Shown here: positions 1-9,700 of the stretch, one piece after another | Position numbering within the stretch: the stretch's first letter is position 1 | How the letters are laid out: each line of letters starts with the position of its first letter | Source: Gamsiella multidivaricata | Lineage: Eukaryota > Mortierellomycota > Mortierellomycetes > Mortierellales > Mortierellaceae | DNA length: 64,000 nt | Reading direction: 5' to 3' | NCBI RefSeq assembly: GCF_025024155.1 | Contig: NW_026251716.1 | Span: 434,001-498,000, forward strand | Made by a program: the position numbers and the translations under genes | The notes under the pieces: model-generated | The model's input: only the letters and a program-made list of their open reading frames with translations | Database searches by the model: none | What the model was told of the DNA's origin: nothing

Positions 1-34
1 CTACCTCTCTCTCTCTCTCTTTCTCTCTCTCTCA
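1..34. repeat. CT microsatellite
   Basis: The window opens in a CT dinucleotide run with one or two interruptions. No function can be assigned. Confidence 0.8.
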
Positions 35-352
35 TGTTCTTTGAATGGCTTTCGTGCCTGAAAACCCTACTGATAGTTCAGATTGATAAATGTTCTATTC
101 CAGGTTTCGTCAAGATAAAGCCCTCCAAAACGCCCTTTGTGCAGGCATGTAAAGTTTTGGTCTGTAATATTGCTACGAGCGTTCAGAAGATGAACGTTGA
201 AATAATAAAACACACTTCATATACCTTCACCACCAAATACACCCTTTAACTTTTGCAACACCACGCTCCCAGACTTGAACCTTTTACACCTCAACTGTGT
301 TTTCTTCATTGGACTGATTGGCACTGGAAAGAGTATGGCCATTTTGAGCGGT

Positions 353-1048
353 CCATCCCTTTGTTAGTCTCTCTCGGCTCAGAAGATAATGCGACGGAGA
401 CAGAAGATAACGCCAAACTGAATGTTCCGCAGGGTCTATCCTGTGCGCATGAATAAAAGATTTGACGCGAGCTAACCTCAATCATAGACGGAGATATATC
501 AGGCTGTCAACCACACCTTGTCCTCGTATTTCCCCGCATTTATCAAGGCCTGCCGAAACAAAAGGCTTCGCGTTCCTGGCAGTGCATGCCTATACAATTC
601 GTGCTTCTTGGCAACTCTCCATCGCTCTCTACCTTGCAATGCACCTTCATTTCACCACAGCACACCTTTGGCTTTATCAATCCTTCTCCTACACATCCCA
701 ACTTTTCCTACAGAACTATGCTTCAATGCAAAATATAACTTTTATCCCGGACCTCGGATGGCATACGAGAGCCCTGAATGCCCTGCAGGTCTAGGCTTGA
801 CAGGCCCAGCACACCCAACTCGCCCAGCTCGCGCTTTTTTTTCTAAGCTCCTCCCCATCCTAGTGCTGCCAGCACCAGTAACGCCGCCAGTCAGCAAGCG
901 CTGGAGTCATCTTCAAGCTCTCGACATCCAAAAACGATGCCACGGGGGCTTCCAAAGCGAAGAGGGATTATGGTACGATGAAGACAACTATGCTGTTTCA
1001 GTGCTCTCATATTACATATTATTAACAGCTCAACTATGGGTTGTAGGA
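353..1048 (+). repeat. Dispersed repeat, copy 1 (transposon-associated)
   Basis: About 690 bp that recur in the same orientation at 37672-38353 with only scattered substitutions and one indel of roughly 16 bp (around 812-827 here). Similarity begins at the motif ATCCCTT followed by AGTCTCTCTCGG and stops abruptly after the shared GGGTTGTAGGA. Short open frames inside are not convincing genes. The second copy directly follows a decayed DDE transposase frame, so the repeat is probably the 3' part of that transposon family. Here no transposase remains upstream. The 3' boundary lies about 335 bp upstream of the start codon of the DUF1770-like gene. Confidence 0.85.
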
Positions 1049-1383
1049 CTACAAGTTCTAAGCATGATGTTCAATTTTCAGAAGAGGTTTTGAACGCCGG
1101 TAAAACATCAACACATATCAGTATGGATACAATGGCGGAGCAAATCAGTCCAGAGCCAAGTATGGTCGCCGAGAGATTGGCGGCGCTGATCTGTCACGGT
1201 TCCAATCCCTCGTCTGTGAACCAAAGAAGGCGCATGGACACATACACGCACTCATGTTTGCCATTTTCATACCTGCGTCTTTTTTGCTTACCTACACGTG
1301 ATCAGATTGATGTCATGTCAAGCCGTTTGCGCGCGCCTTGCGAGCATCGTTTTCACTCGTCCGCGTTTCTTTCACAGCTCACC

Positions 1384-2223
1384 ATGTCGAACACGATCAC
1401 TCCGGACGTTACACCACATCCACTGCACGGAATCGCTCGCCAACCGCTTAATGCTGATGGCGATGACAGCAACCTCGGGGCAGCACCTACAAGCAAACCA
1501 GCAGTGACCATGATACCTTCAACAAGTCTCCCAGGAGGACGCTCCCACCCATCCGTCTTTGGTCACCACACCGCTCTCTATTCTCAGGACGTTGGTGATA
1601 TCAGCGGCGACTCGGAAACGGATTCGGACGACAATAGTGAGGAGGGATATGAGCATGTCGGACGAAAACCTGGTCGCAGAAGAAGACGTCGCCGCATCTC
1701 TGCGTCGGCTTCCCATCTTCTGGCACAGGCACCTACGGTCCCGGATTTGAGATTCGACCACAACTACCGCAAAGCGCTCGATCAGATCTATGAGACCCAT
1801 GCACGGGAATCTGCCCAGGCTGCGGAGTTCAACGCTGCCGCCACAGGAACATCCTCATCGTCATCAAGGAATCGGAGACAACAGCGTCAGGTCAGGACAG
1901 TGCCCTCGATCACGGCCCGAGTCACGGTCATGACTCTGCGGGATATCATCCTCATGCCCTTTATCCACGGCTTCTTTTGGGGGTTCGGCACCGTGCTCCT
2001 GACGTTGGTCGGTCAACGCAGTCTGTTCTATCATGCTCACAGGACATGGCGCAAGATCTTTGGCGGTAATCCGGATGATGTATCCACAGTCGTCCGAGGT
2101 GAACCCGCCCGTGTACGCAGAGTCGGAACCACAGTCGGAGGAGGTCTGGGACTGATGAATGCGGGATCTGCGGCGAATCAGCCGGCCGCAGGCTTTGCTA
2201 GACCCTCAGCACATGTGTACTAA
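1384..2223 (+). CDS. DUF1770-like fungal protein of unknown function
   Basis: Single-exon frame of 279 aa. The open frame extends upstream to 1036, but the ATG at 1384 has a good context (CACC before ATG) and clears the repeat-derived sequence. The N-terminal half is low-complexity, with an acidic stretch followed by a basic patch (RKPGRRRRRRRIS) suggesting a nuclear or phospho-regulated segment. Around residues 120-135 is the motif VPDLRFDHNYRKAL. Around 180-215 is a hydrophobic segment reading LRDIILMPFIHGFFWGF that could be a membrane helix. This pairing (PDLRF...Y, then RD..L.P...G..W) resembles the DUF1770 family. The function is unknown. An AATAAA signal follows at 2259. The gene converges on the PPR gene with about 230 bp between stop codons. 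Confidence 0.65.
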   Translation: MSNTITPDVTPHPLHGIARQPLNADGDDSNLGAAPTSKPAVTMIPSTSLPGGRSHPSVFGHHTALYSQDVGDISGDSETDSDDNSEEGYEHVGRKPGRRRRRRRISASASHLLAQAPTVPDLRFDHNYRKALDQIYETHARESAQAAEFNAAATGTSSSSSRNRRQQRQVRTVPSITARVTVMTLRDIILMPFIHGFFWGFGTVLLTLVGQRSLFYHAHRTWRKIFGGNPDDVSTVVRGEPARVRRVGTTVGGGLGLMNAGSAANQPAAGFARPSAHVY

Positions 2224-2258
2224 AGAGCAGAAATTGTGTATTTTTTGATAGAACAAGA

Positions 2259-2264
2259 AATAAA
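2259..2264 (+). terminator. Poly(A) signal AATAAA of the DUF1770-like gene
   Basis: Canonical hexamer 36 nt after the stop codon, followed by an A/G-rich run (AAAAAG repeats). Confidence 0.6.
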
Positions 2265-2454
2265 GGCATTAGATTCCGTACAAAAAAGAAAAAGAAAAAG
2301 AAAAAGAAAAGTACGAATGAAGGAAGCGCGTTTGAGGGCTGGTCTATATGCAATGACCAAGTTGCATTTTTTTTTTTTTTTTTGGAGATGGCGTCTAGAA
2401 TGCGATATATTTATGGTACAATACAAATAAGAAGAACTCCTTCTATGCGGTTGT

Positions 2455-5400
2455 CTAGGCTGGTTTGCGTCCGCGCAACATAGCAAACCGGTCCTCGCGC
2501 TCCTGGATAAACGCCTTGCGGTCTTCCAAAAACTGTTTCCGCTCCATATCCTTGATCACCGCCTTGAGTCGTCGCCACTGCCGGAAGTTCCTAAATCCAG
2601 CCTCAGCTTGGATACCAGATTCCTTTGGTGACTCCTTGGAGGTACCATCAGGTCCACCTCCAAACGAAAATGACGACGATAACGTATTGCTGCTGCCAAT
2701 GAGCTGTCTCGAGGCTACTAGCATACCCTCGTCCAGGGCTTCAAGCACACGGGGGTACCCTGTCCGGATCATGCTCCACAAGATCTGTCGATGGTTCTCG
2801 TCCAGCTTTTCGAACGGATGAGGGTAAGGCTGCAGCTTGGCCTCGATCAGTCTCTTCCGCCGCTCAAGTCGCTTGGCTTTGAGACCGACCGCACTGTGGT
2901 CAGTCAAAGAGCCTGTAGGTGTAGTTGCGCGCTCTGGCTCCGTTATGATGGGATTTGAGGGCTGCTTCTGGTATCGAACACGCGCATCATCCTTAGGTGA
3001 CAAGAGCTCCTCAAGACTGTCAGCCAACGCTGCAAATGTCCTGGGTCGCGGGAACAACAGTGTGGCAGGCTGCTTGGACGATACGGGCGTATCACCGTCC
3101 TCCGCGATCGACTCCAAAGACCCATCCTTACGAAAGTATAATCGCTCCTCTTGCTCAGTACTTGCTCTGTATTGAGTAGAGTGAACGACTTCTGAAGGTG
3201 CTGGCAAGCCCCTGGCAGAACGGGACGAATGACTCAGTTCTCGCTCGCTCTCGAATCCTGGGAGTAGCTTCTCTTGGATGATTTCGCACGCGTCCATCAA
3301 AAATCCATTTCTGATCAGCGCAATACAATAGTCATTCCAGTTGGCTGAATCAAAGTTAAACTCGATCTCCTCCAGCTGCCTCCAGATCGCCTTCGCCTCC
3401 AGGGCTCTCCCAGAATAACAAAGTGAATCGAGCGTGATCGACACTGGTTGCTGCATCAGTCTCTGCAGCTTCGAACCTTTAGTCGTCAAACGGTCTTGGT
3501 TCCATTCCACCATTGCTCGCCTGGATGGCCTGTACTTCTCAGGATGGTCACGAACGTCATTCCACTGCCGTTGGTACCGGTCAAAGAGCTCGCCCCAAAT
3601 GCGCAAGACACCCTCGACATCTCCTGCACGCCTGGAGCCGTCCATCAAGATGGTATAGGTGATGGTGTTGGGTATAAGGCCACGAGCCTTGATCTCTTCA
3701 AACATCTCCTTCGCGGCAAGAATGTTGCCTTCCTTTGCATACGCATCGAGGAGAGGGGTAAATGCCAGCAGGGGTTTTGGTTTGGATGCCGCCTTGAGGG
3801 GCTTGCGTTCAGTGCCGATCGTAGAAAGACGATCCTCCTGGAAGCCGCCCGACGTCGATTCATCCTCTAGAGTCTCGTCATCATCTTGGACCTCCTCCTC
3901 CTCGCGCACAACAACGAGCCCACGGCTCTTCATAATCTTGTTCAAGAATGCTCGACCCTCTGTCTTCTCTCCTCGTTTTGCATATGCCTGCAGAAGTGTG
4001 GCGTAGGTCATAAAGTTGGGTATCAGTCCGGCGCGCAGCATGTTCTGGTAGATTTCCTGAGACTCCTTAAAGTTATCCTGATCCAGATATCCCTTCATCA
4101 ATATCGTTTGCGCCAGCACGTTGTTGCCGTATCCATCCTCCTCCATGTTCTCGTATAATCGCCGTGCCGCCGTCATGTCGCCATCCTTGACCAGCCCAAA
4201 CAGCAAATTAGAGTAGATGTAGCTGTTTGGCTTGAGACCTTCTGCACGCATAGCATCGTAGATCGAGAGCATTTGTGTCAAGTCCCCGCGGCGAGCGTAT
4301 GCGTTGAGCAGGGTGCCGAAGATAACTTCGTTTGGCATAATGCTGGCCTGAATCATCTCTCTATACACAGTTTGTGCACTCAGCATATCATCTGCCGTGC
4401 AGTAAACATGCATCATCGATCCGTATGCGTGTGCGTTGGGTGGGACCTTGTGCACGTTGACCATCTCGTTCCAAAAGACTTCTGCGCCCCCGGCATCGCC
4501 GCGTGAGGCAAAAAGACTGAGGATGCTGGAAAATGTATACTGGTCTGGTTCGATTCCGTCTGTAACCATAGATCGAAATACTCGGAAAGCGCCATCGAGG
4601 TCGCCGTGGCGCTGGAACGTCCGGATGAGAAGATTGTAGTTGACTGCGTTGGGCCCCACCTGCTTTGACAGCTCCTTGAAGAGCTGGGCGCTTCGATCGG
4701 GGTCGTGTGACATACTCTGGAGAAATGCGCTGAATGTATATTCGTTTGAGGGAACACCGACCGCATTCATCTGTTCCACCAGCTGGCGCGTCATGTCGTA
4801 ATCGCCCATTTTTCCGACAGCCTCTACCATGGGTCCAAACGTCGTGTCGGTTGGTGTGAGATCTGCGGCAAGAACCTCCTGGTACGCTCTCTGAGCCTCC
4901 CTTAGGTTCCCCGCCTTTGCGTGTGCATCAATGATGGCTGAATAGGTATCCTCGAGAGGCTCAAGGCCCTGCTTCCTCATGATGTCGAGTGTTATGTCCA
5001 TGTAATCAAACTTTTGCTGTCGTCCAAAACGATGGATAGCGGTAGTGAGGAATCCATGAGTGAACTTGAACCCGTCCTTTGATAGGCCCCCGATCGTATT
5101 ATAGACGCTGTCGGTCACACCGCGGTCCAGTAGAAAGACTAAGAGGTGCTCGATGACTTTTGTGTTGATACTTTTGCTCTCATCCTCGATCCATCCTAGC
5201 ACTATCTCGCCGAGACGCTGGGCCTTCTCCTTTCGGCTCTGAAAATATGTCGAATAGCCGTCCACGTCGAATGAGGCCTTGACAAGTTGATTGTAAAGAC
5301 CCAAAAATCGCTTCATCTCTGCATTGGAATCGCATAGTTGTATGGACTCGGTGATGAAGCGCCGCCGACCCTGAATTTGCCACAACATGGCCTTGACCTG

Positions 5401-6531
5401 TTCCGCGGGCAGATTGTCGGTTGTATGGCGTATGAGAAGATCGAAGGCATCCTGTGGGAGCTGCTTCCCCATGTCGTTCACATCCAGGGCAACCTGGAGC
5501 ATCATCTCTGTTGATTCCTCAATCTGAGGTGACCGAGAGAGAACTTGAAAAAGGACGGTGACGTCGTCGCTCTGTAGTAGTGGAAGGGCCTCAGACTTGA
5601 CGATCTTTGTATATGCTGCCCACAATTGCGGGACACTAGATCTCACGAACGCCTTCTGTCGTAACTCGGCCACAATAGATCTCTTTTCCTCCAGAGATAG
5701 ACCTATGCCTTCGCCACCCTCCTGCGAGAAAAATGCCCGCCTGGACCGGGTCGAGTGCAGAAATCTTTTGGACGAGAGTCGGTTAATTGGCTTGCAGATG
5801 CAGAACCACATCGAAGCATCGGGGCTGCCCCTGTTTTGTATTCCTGATACCGACATTGATATCTGTAAGGCTGAATGTTGGAAGCCGAATAAATCTGGTG
5901 TAAGATACTGCTGCCTTGGCGTCGACGATGTATTCCTTGAGTGCAAATGAGTCTTGGTGGTTGTTCTTTTGCCACGGTGGATGTTATCAACGACGATGCA
6001 TGGTGGTGATACGATCAACGAATGCTGTGAGAGGCCCTCACTTTGTGCGCAATGCTGCACTCCTTTTGAAACAACCCCTACTGAGCTATCGGCGCATGCC
6101 TTGACTGAAAATGAGCGATGTGGACCACCATTCCGAGGTCGCAGACTTGTGTGATGAGGATATGTCTGTTGCAGGTTGTGAACACGATGATGACTGGGAA
6201 CTAGTGACCGAGATCGTCTTGATCCAGAAGTGCAAGAGTGAATAAAAAAGACCTCCCACGACGGCTCTGAACAATATATCCGGTTTTCCGGCAAAGATAA
6301 TGATGATGACGAGGATGTTGACACATCCAAACGACGATTCAATGTCTTCAGAGGATCAACAGAATGCGCTTGGGACGGAATGTCAGAACAGATCTTTTGG
6401 CAGGAAAGATCTCCCGATGTCCGTGTACGAAACTTTCGCTTTGATAGTCCAGTCAGATATCCCTTGGATCGCGAGGGAATGCCCATGGCCACAGACAGCA
6501 CGTTGGCTGCGCGACTGGAGGAGCAGGACAT
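2455..6531 (-). CDS. Large pentatricopeptide-repeat (PPR) protein, probably mitochondrial
   Basis: A single uninterrupted frame of 1358 codons. Residues of roughly 480-930 and beyond hold a tandem array of about twelve 35-residue PPR motifs, recognisable by repeated patterns such as PNAVNYNLLIRTFQRHGDLD, EPDQYTFSSILSLFASRGD, MPNEVIFGTLLNAYARRGDL and KPNSYIYSNLLFGLVKDGDM. Proteins of this type bind organellar RNA and act in mitochondrial transcript maturation, stability or translation. The first ~225 residues are poorly organised, whereas the segment from Met226 (5856) or Met241 (5811) reads like a mitochondrial presequence (RLSSKRFLHSTRSRRAFFSQ). The true start may therefore be internal, giving about 1120-1135 aa, or an upstream exon may exist. 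The C-terminus is charged. It converges on the DUF1770-like gene. Confidence 0.85.
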   Translation of the reverse strand: MSCSSSRAANVLSVAMGIPSRSKGYLTGLSKRKFRTRTSGDLSCQKICSDIPSQAHSVDPLKTLNRRLDVSTSSSSSLSLPENRIYCSEPSWEVFFIHSCTSGSRRSRSLVPSHHRVHNLQQTYPHHTSLRPRNGGPHRSFSVKACADSSVGVVSKGVQHCAQSEGLSQHSLIVSPPCIVVDNIHRGKRTTTKTHLHSRNTSSTPRQQYLTPDLFGFQHSALQISMSVSGIQNRGSPDASMWFCICKPINRLSSKRFLHSTRSRRAFFSQEGGEGIGLSLEEKRSIVAELRQKAFVRSSVPQLWAAYTKIVKSEALPLLQSDDVTVLFQVLSRSPQIEESTEMMLQVALDVNDMGKQLPQDAFDLLIRHTTDNLPAEQVKAMLWQIQGRRRFITESIQLCDSNAEMKRFLGLYNQLVKASFDVDGYSTYFQSRKEKAQRLGEIVLGWIEDESKSINTKVIEHLLVFLLDRGVTDSVYNTIGGLSKDGFKFTHGFLTTAIHRFGRQQKFDYMDITLDIMRKQGLEPLEDTYSAIIDAHAKAGNLREAQRAYQEVLAADLTPTDTTFGPMVEAVGKMGDYDMTRQLVEQMNAVGVPSNEYTFSAFLQSMSHDPDRSAQLFKELSKQVGPNAVNYNLLIRTFQRHGDLDGAFRVFRSMVTDGIEPDQYTFSSILSLFASRGDAGGAEVFWNEMVNVHKVPPNAHAYGSMMHVYCTADDMLSAQTVYREMIQASIMPNEVIFGTLLNAYARRGDLTQMLSIYDAMRAEGLKPNSYIYSNLLFGLVKDGDMTAARRLYENMEEDGYGNNVLAQTILMKGYLDQDNFKESQEIYQNMLRAGLIPNFMTYATLLQAYAKRGEKTEGRAFLNKIMKSRGLVVVREEEEVQDDDETLEDESTSGGFQEDRLSTIGTERKPLKAASKPKPLLAFTPLLDAYAKEGNILAAKEMFEEIKARGLIPNTITYTILMDGSRRAGDVEGVLRIWGELFDRYQRQWNDVRDHPEKYRPSRRAMVEWNQDRLTTKGSKLQRLMQQPVSITLDSLCYSGRALEAKAIWRQLEEIEFNFDSANWNDYCIALIRNGFLMDACEIIQEKLLPGFESERELSHSSRSARGLPAPSEVVHSTQYRASTEQEERLYFRKDGSLESIAEDGDTPVSSKQPATLLFPRPRTFAALADSLEELLSPKDDARVRYQKQPSNPIITEPERATTPTGSLTDHSAVGLKAKRLERRKRLIEAKLQPYPHPFEKLDENHRQILWSMIRTGYPRVLEALDEGMLVASRQLIGSSNTLSSSFSFGGGPDGTSKESPKESGIQAEAGFRNFRQWRRLKAVIKDMERKQFLEDRKAFIQEREDRFAMLRGRKPA

Positions 6532-9500
6532 TAGACAGGGCGCGTCGTCACGATCGTATCGGTTGCGTCTAGCCCGTCGCGTGTCCTACGGAGGAAAATA
6601 CTGTATAGAGAGGGTGTGTTATAGAGGGAGAAAAGTATTACCGAGCGAGCTCGCGGCCCTAAGTAGCAGGTGCCAAAAATGTCATACGGCCACCGTACCT
6701 GGATAAGCGGACAAAAACGCTATATAACCACGGAGGTACGAAGCGCGTTCAAAGATTGCACAGTGTCGGGACAGCGATCCGGACTCAGTAGCAAGATTAG
6801 GAGGCGGAGGGAGAAAGAGAGGAAGAGGGCGAGCGTGGAAAGAAGGTGGGAAAGATCTTTGTCTCCTCTGGGAGAGGATTAGGGGACTTGAAGGTTGGCG
6901 GAATCCGCGATTGGGCCCCTGTTGAACCCCAGTGGACAAGCGAGTTCGTGGTAGGTGGCTGATGAGGGTCTCAGAAATGTAAACACCGATCTGCAGCATT
7001 CGGCCTATCCAAAATTGGATGCCAAATTTAAGGGCTGTGGAGCCCATGTTTCGCCCATGCATACTCTACTGGGGCCGGCCCATCAGACGTGTGCGTGGGA
7101 GCTTCGGTCGTAGCAAACGAGATACTCTTAGAATATGCATCCTCGATGGTCCATCGGTTGGTCCTCGGTAGCCTGGGGAAGCGGGAAAGAGTGCAGCGAC
7201 GAGACACTATAGTCCCTTGCGTGGATAAATTCAGGCAGTATGCACAGCACTCACGCAGCACGTTGATGGTCTATCGAGCCCAAATCAAGGGCGCTGGCTA
7301 AAGAATCAACCTCCCACAAGGTCAGTGCAGAGATTAATGAATATGCTGCCGAAAGAACTTTGCTGTCGGTTGATCAGGCAGACAAATGCTGTGGGTGTAT
7401 TTAAGGAACCCAAGCGTCCTAGCGATTATACACACCGCTGTGCAACAGGACACGTAGGCTGCGTATACATTTCCATTCGACGATCAAATCAAAAGAACCC
7501 GCGTCTTAAAGCGACAAAATGACAAGCAAATACCAGTGCTCACCCGCGTTCTTGGAGAGGCTATCCGTTCCTGTCTCTGTCTGGCGACAACCTTGGGGTG
7601 GAGCTTGGCGGTTGGCTCGCAGCAACAAATCCGAACGAGGTACGTCCAAAAGACTATTTTTGACCTAGTCCCCCAGGGAAGGTATCCAGCCCGTAACCCG
7701 CGTTTGTCACTATCAATGCAAGAAGGCGGTCGGTACGCGGCTTCTTCCGGTTATCCATGCGTTCTCGAAAGGTATTCGCCCATATCGATGCCTGTGCTCA
7801 AGGTAAATAATTGGATATGGTGAGCGCATGTAGAGCGAATCGAGACGTGCAACGGACGGACAACCCATGCACGATGAATAAGAGCAATTGCTGGTCGTAA
7901 ACACATGGACAAGGGCTTCATGAATAGTGAATGAATGCAACTGACTGACATGTCTGCCAGGGCTTTGCGTACGAGAGCCAGTCGTTTTTATTGCTGTCTT
8001 TATCTCGCATTCTCACTCATGCAAGTTGGTGGCACCAAGCTAAGAAGCATTTCGGGTCGGATCAACAATTTTTTTTCCCAGATGGTCCGTTCGCATCGAA
8101 TGAACGTTGGGGAGGCGGGTTGTCTTCCAACGACCACCAGCTCGAACTCGATCGAATCAGTATTATGCTGAAACGACCAATGCTGTCAAGACACTCACTC
8201 GATTAACAAAAGATACTCACTTGATTAACAAAGGATATCATGTCTTGATAGTATGTAAAGTACATTTTTTTTCACAGGCAAGTGCTTGCAACGAGCGGAA
8301 TGCAATGATCTTCTGAAAGAAGCGCGACACATGGGTGCCAAGGAAAGGCGTCCCGGAAATGAAAGCGTCCAGTTTGAGCATGCACTAGCAGCAGCGACAT
8401 GTGGGTACGATAATACATGCGCGTGTGTGTGCGTGTACGCGCAAGAACGCGTGTTCCGAGATGGATAGCAAGGCCGTGCATAAGAGTAGGGATAATAATA
8501 TTGCATTTTGGTTACTATACACTATGGTTAGGCCACCAGACAAAGGCATGACAGCATGCCAAGGGAAGCTCTTGACAACGACCGAAAATAAACAAATGAT
8601 GATAATAATGAGACCCATGTCAAGGCTGGAGGAAAGAATGCGGAAGGCATTAGTGGACAAGGTTCTGTACCTCGTATTTTCCCCCAACAAGTCGTAATAA
8701 ATGGAGAGAACTTGTACCAGACGCAGCCAGTGCAGGCAAGGTCCGCGTCCTGTTTGCTAAACAAGGCTCCTCAACCACTTTCGGCCACTGCTCCCCCGTC
8801 GGAGCGGAGCAAAAAACGCCGTGGAGAAGGAAGGAGAGAAAAAGCAGACATGGACGTGGAGGGGGTGGGGGAGGTCAATTTTCGTTTTATTTCGTTCGGA
8901 TGTGTGCGTTTCTTTAAAGTAGAGAAGAGAGAAAAAGGTATAATCGCATCCTCCCCTTTCCTTTTTCTTTCTTCCACTCCCTTTCTCTTTCTTCCTCTTC
9001 TTCACAGCGCTCATCCTCACCTGTCTTTGACCCCTTTCAACGTATCCGTCGATCATCGACACTGTGCCGTTGCTAGTATTATTTACCCCAGATTTCGCTT
9101 TTTCTGACATCACAACGATTTGTGGAGATAGAAAGTGATACACCCTTCCTTCTCCCACTCGTCATTTCGCATCCTGGTTCCTCTTAGTGTCCAATTGAGC
9201 TGATTCTTTTTTACTTAGGTAGTAACTGTCTCCGTAGATTGGATTAACCCATTGATCCACATAGGTAGCGTTTTTTCCATAGTGTTTTCGAGTAGTTTTT
9301 TATAGTTCTTCTTTGTTCTTGGCTCAAACGGACATCCACAGAGGAACCAGTCAAAAAAAAAAATCTTGTGGTCATTTTTTACCCCAGCGGAAAAGAGTAT
9401 TTTCCTCCACCTGTCCACACCACCTTCCCCGCACTCGACCTTTCGTTGCCTCTCTTCTGCTTTCCCTCTCATTCCTCGCTGCATTCGTCTCTGCCTCCGT

Positions 9501-9700
9501 GTTGGCTTGCTCTCGTTGGATTCAGGACCGCACGTAGAAACCATTCTCAGCTCTGACAAAGCTAAGCAGCTCATTTCACACTTTCAGGTCGTGTGGAGAA
9601 ACCAGTTCGATTCTTGGACCTTTCCTGATCAGGTCGACCGACAGATCAGCTCATTCAGCTTTTTCGTACTCTACGCAAGGATCCCTCGCCATATCCCAAC
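6532..9700. other. Intergenic region between PPR and acyltransferase genes
   Basis: About 3.2 kb with no frame that shows domain structure, codon bias or splice-supported exons. The last ~1 kb (8900-9690) is rich in pyrimidine tracts (CTTTCC, TTCTTTC), as expected for a fungal promoter and leader of the downstream acyltransferase. A short GT/GTGTGC run lies at 8418-8440. No tRNA or other RNA gene was recognised. Confidence 0.6.

Noticed and set aside
462..1093. Open frames of 110-191 codons inside the dispersed repeat
   Set aside because: The same frames occur in the second copy but with indels, no motif and no splice support; more likely repeat sequence than genes.
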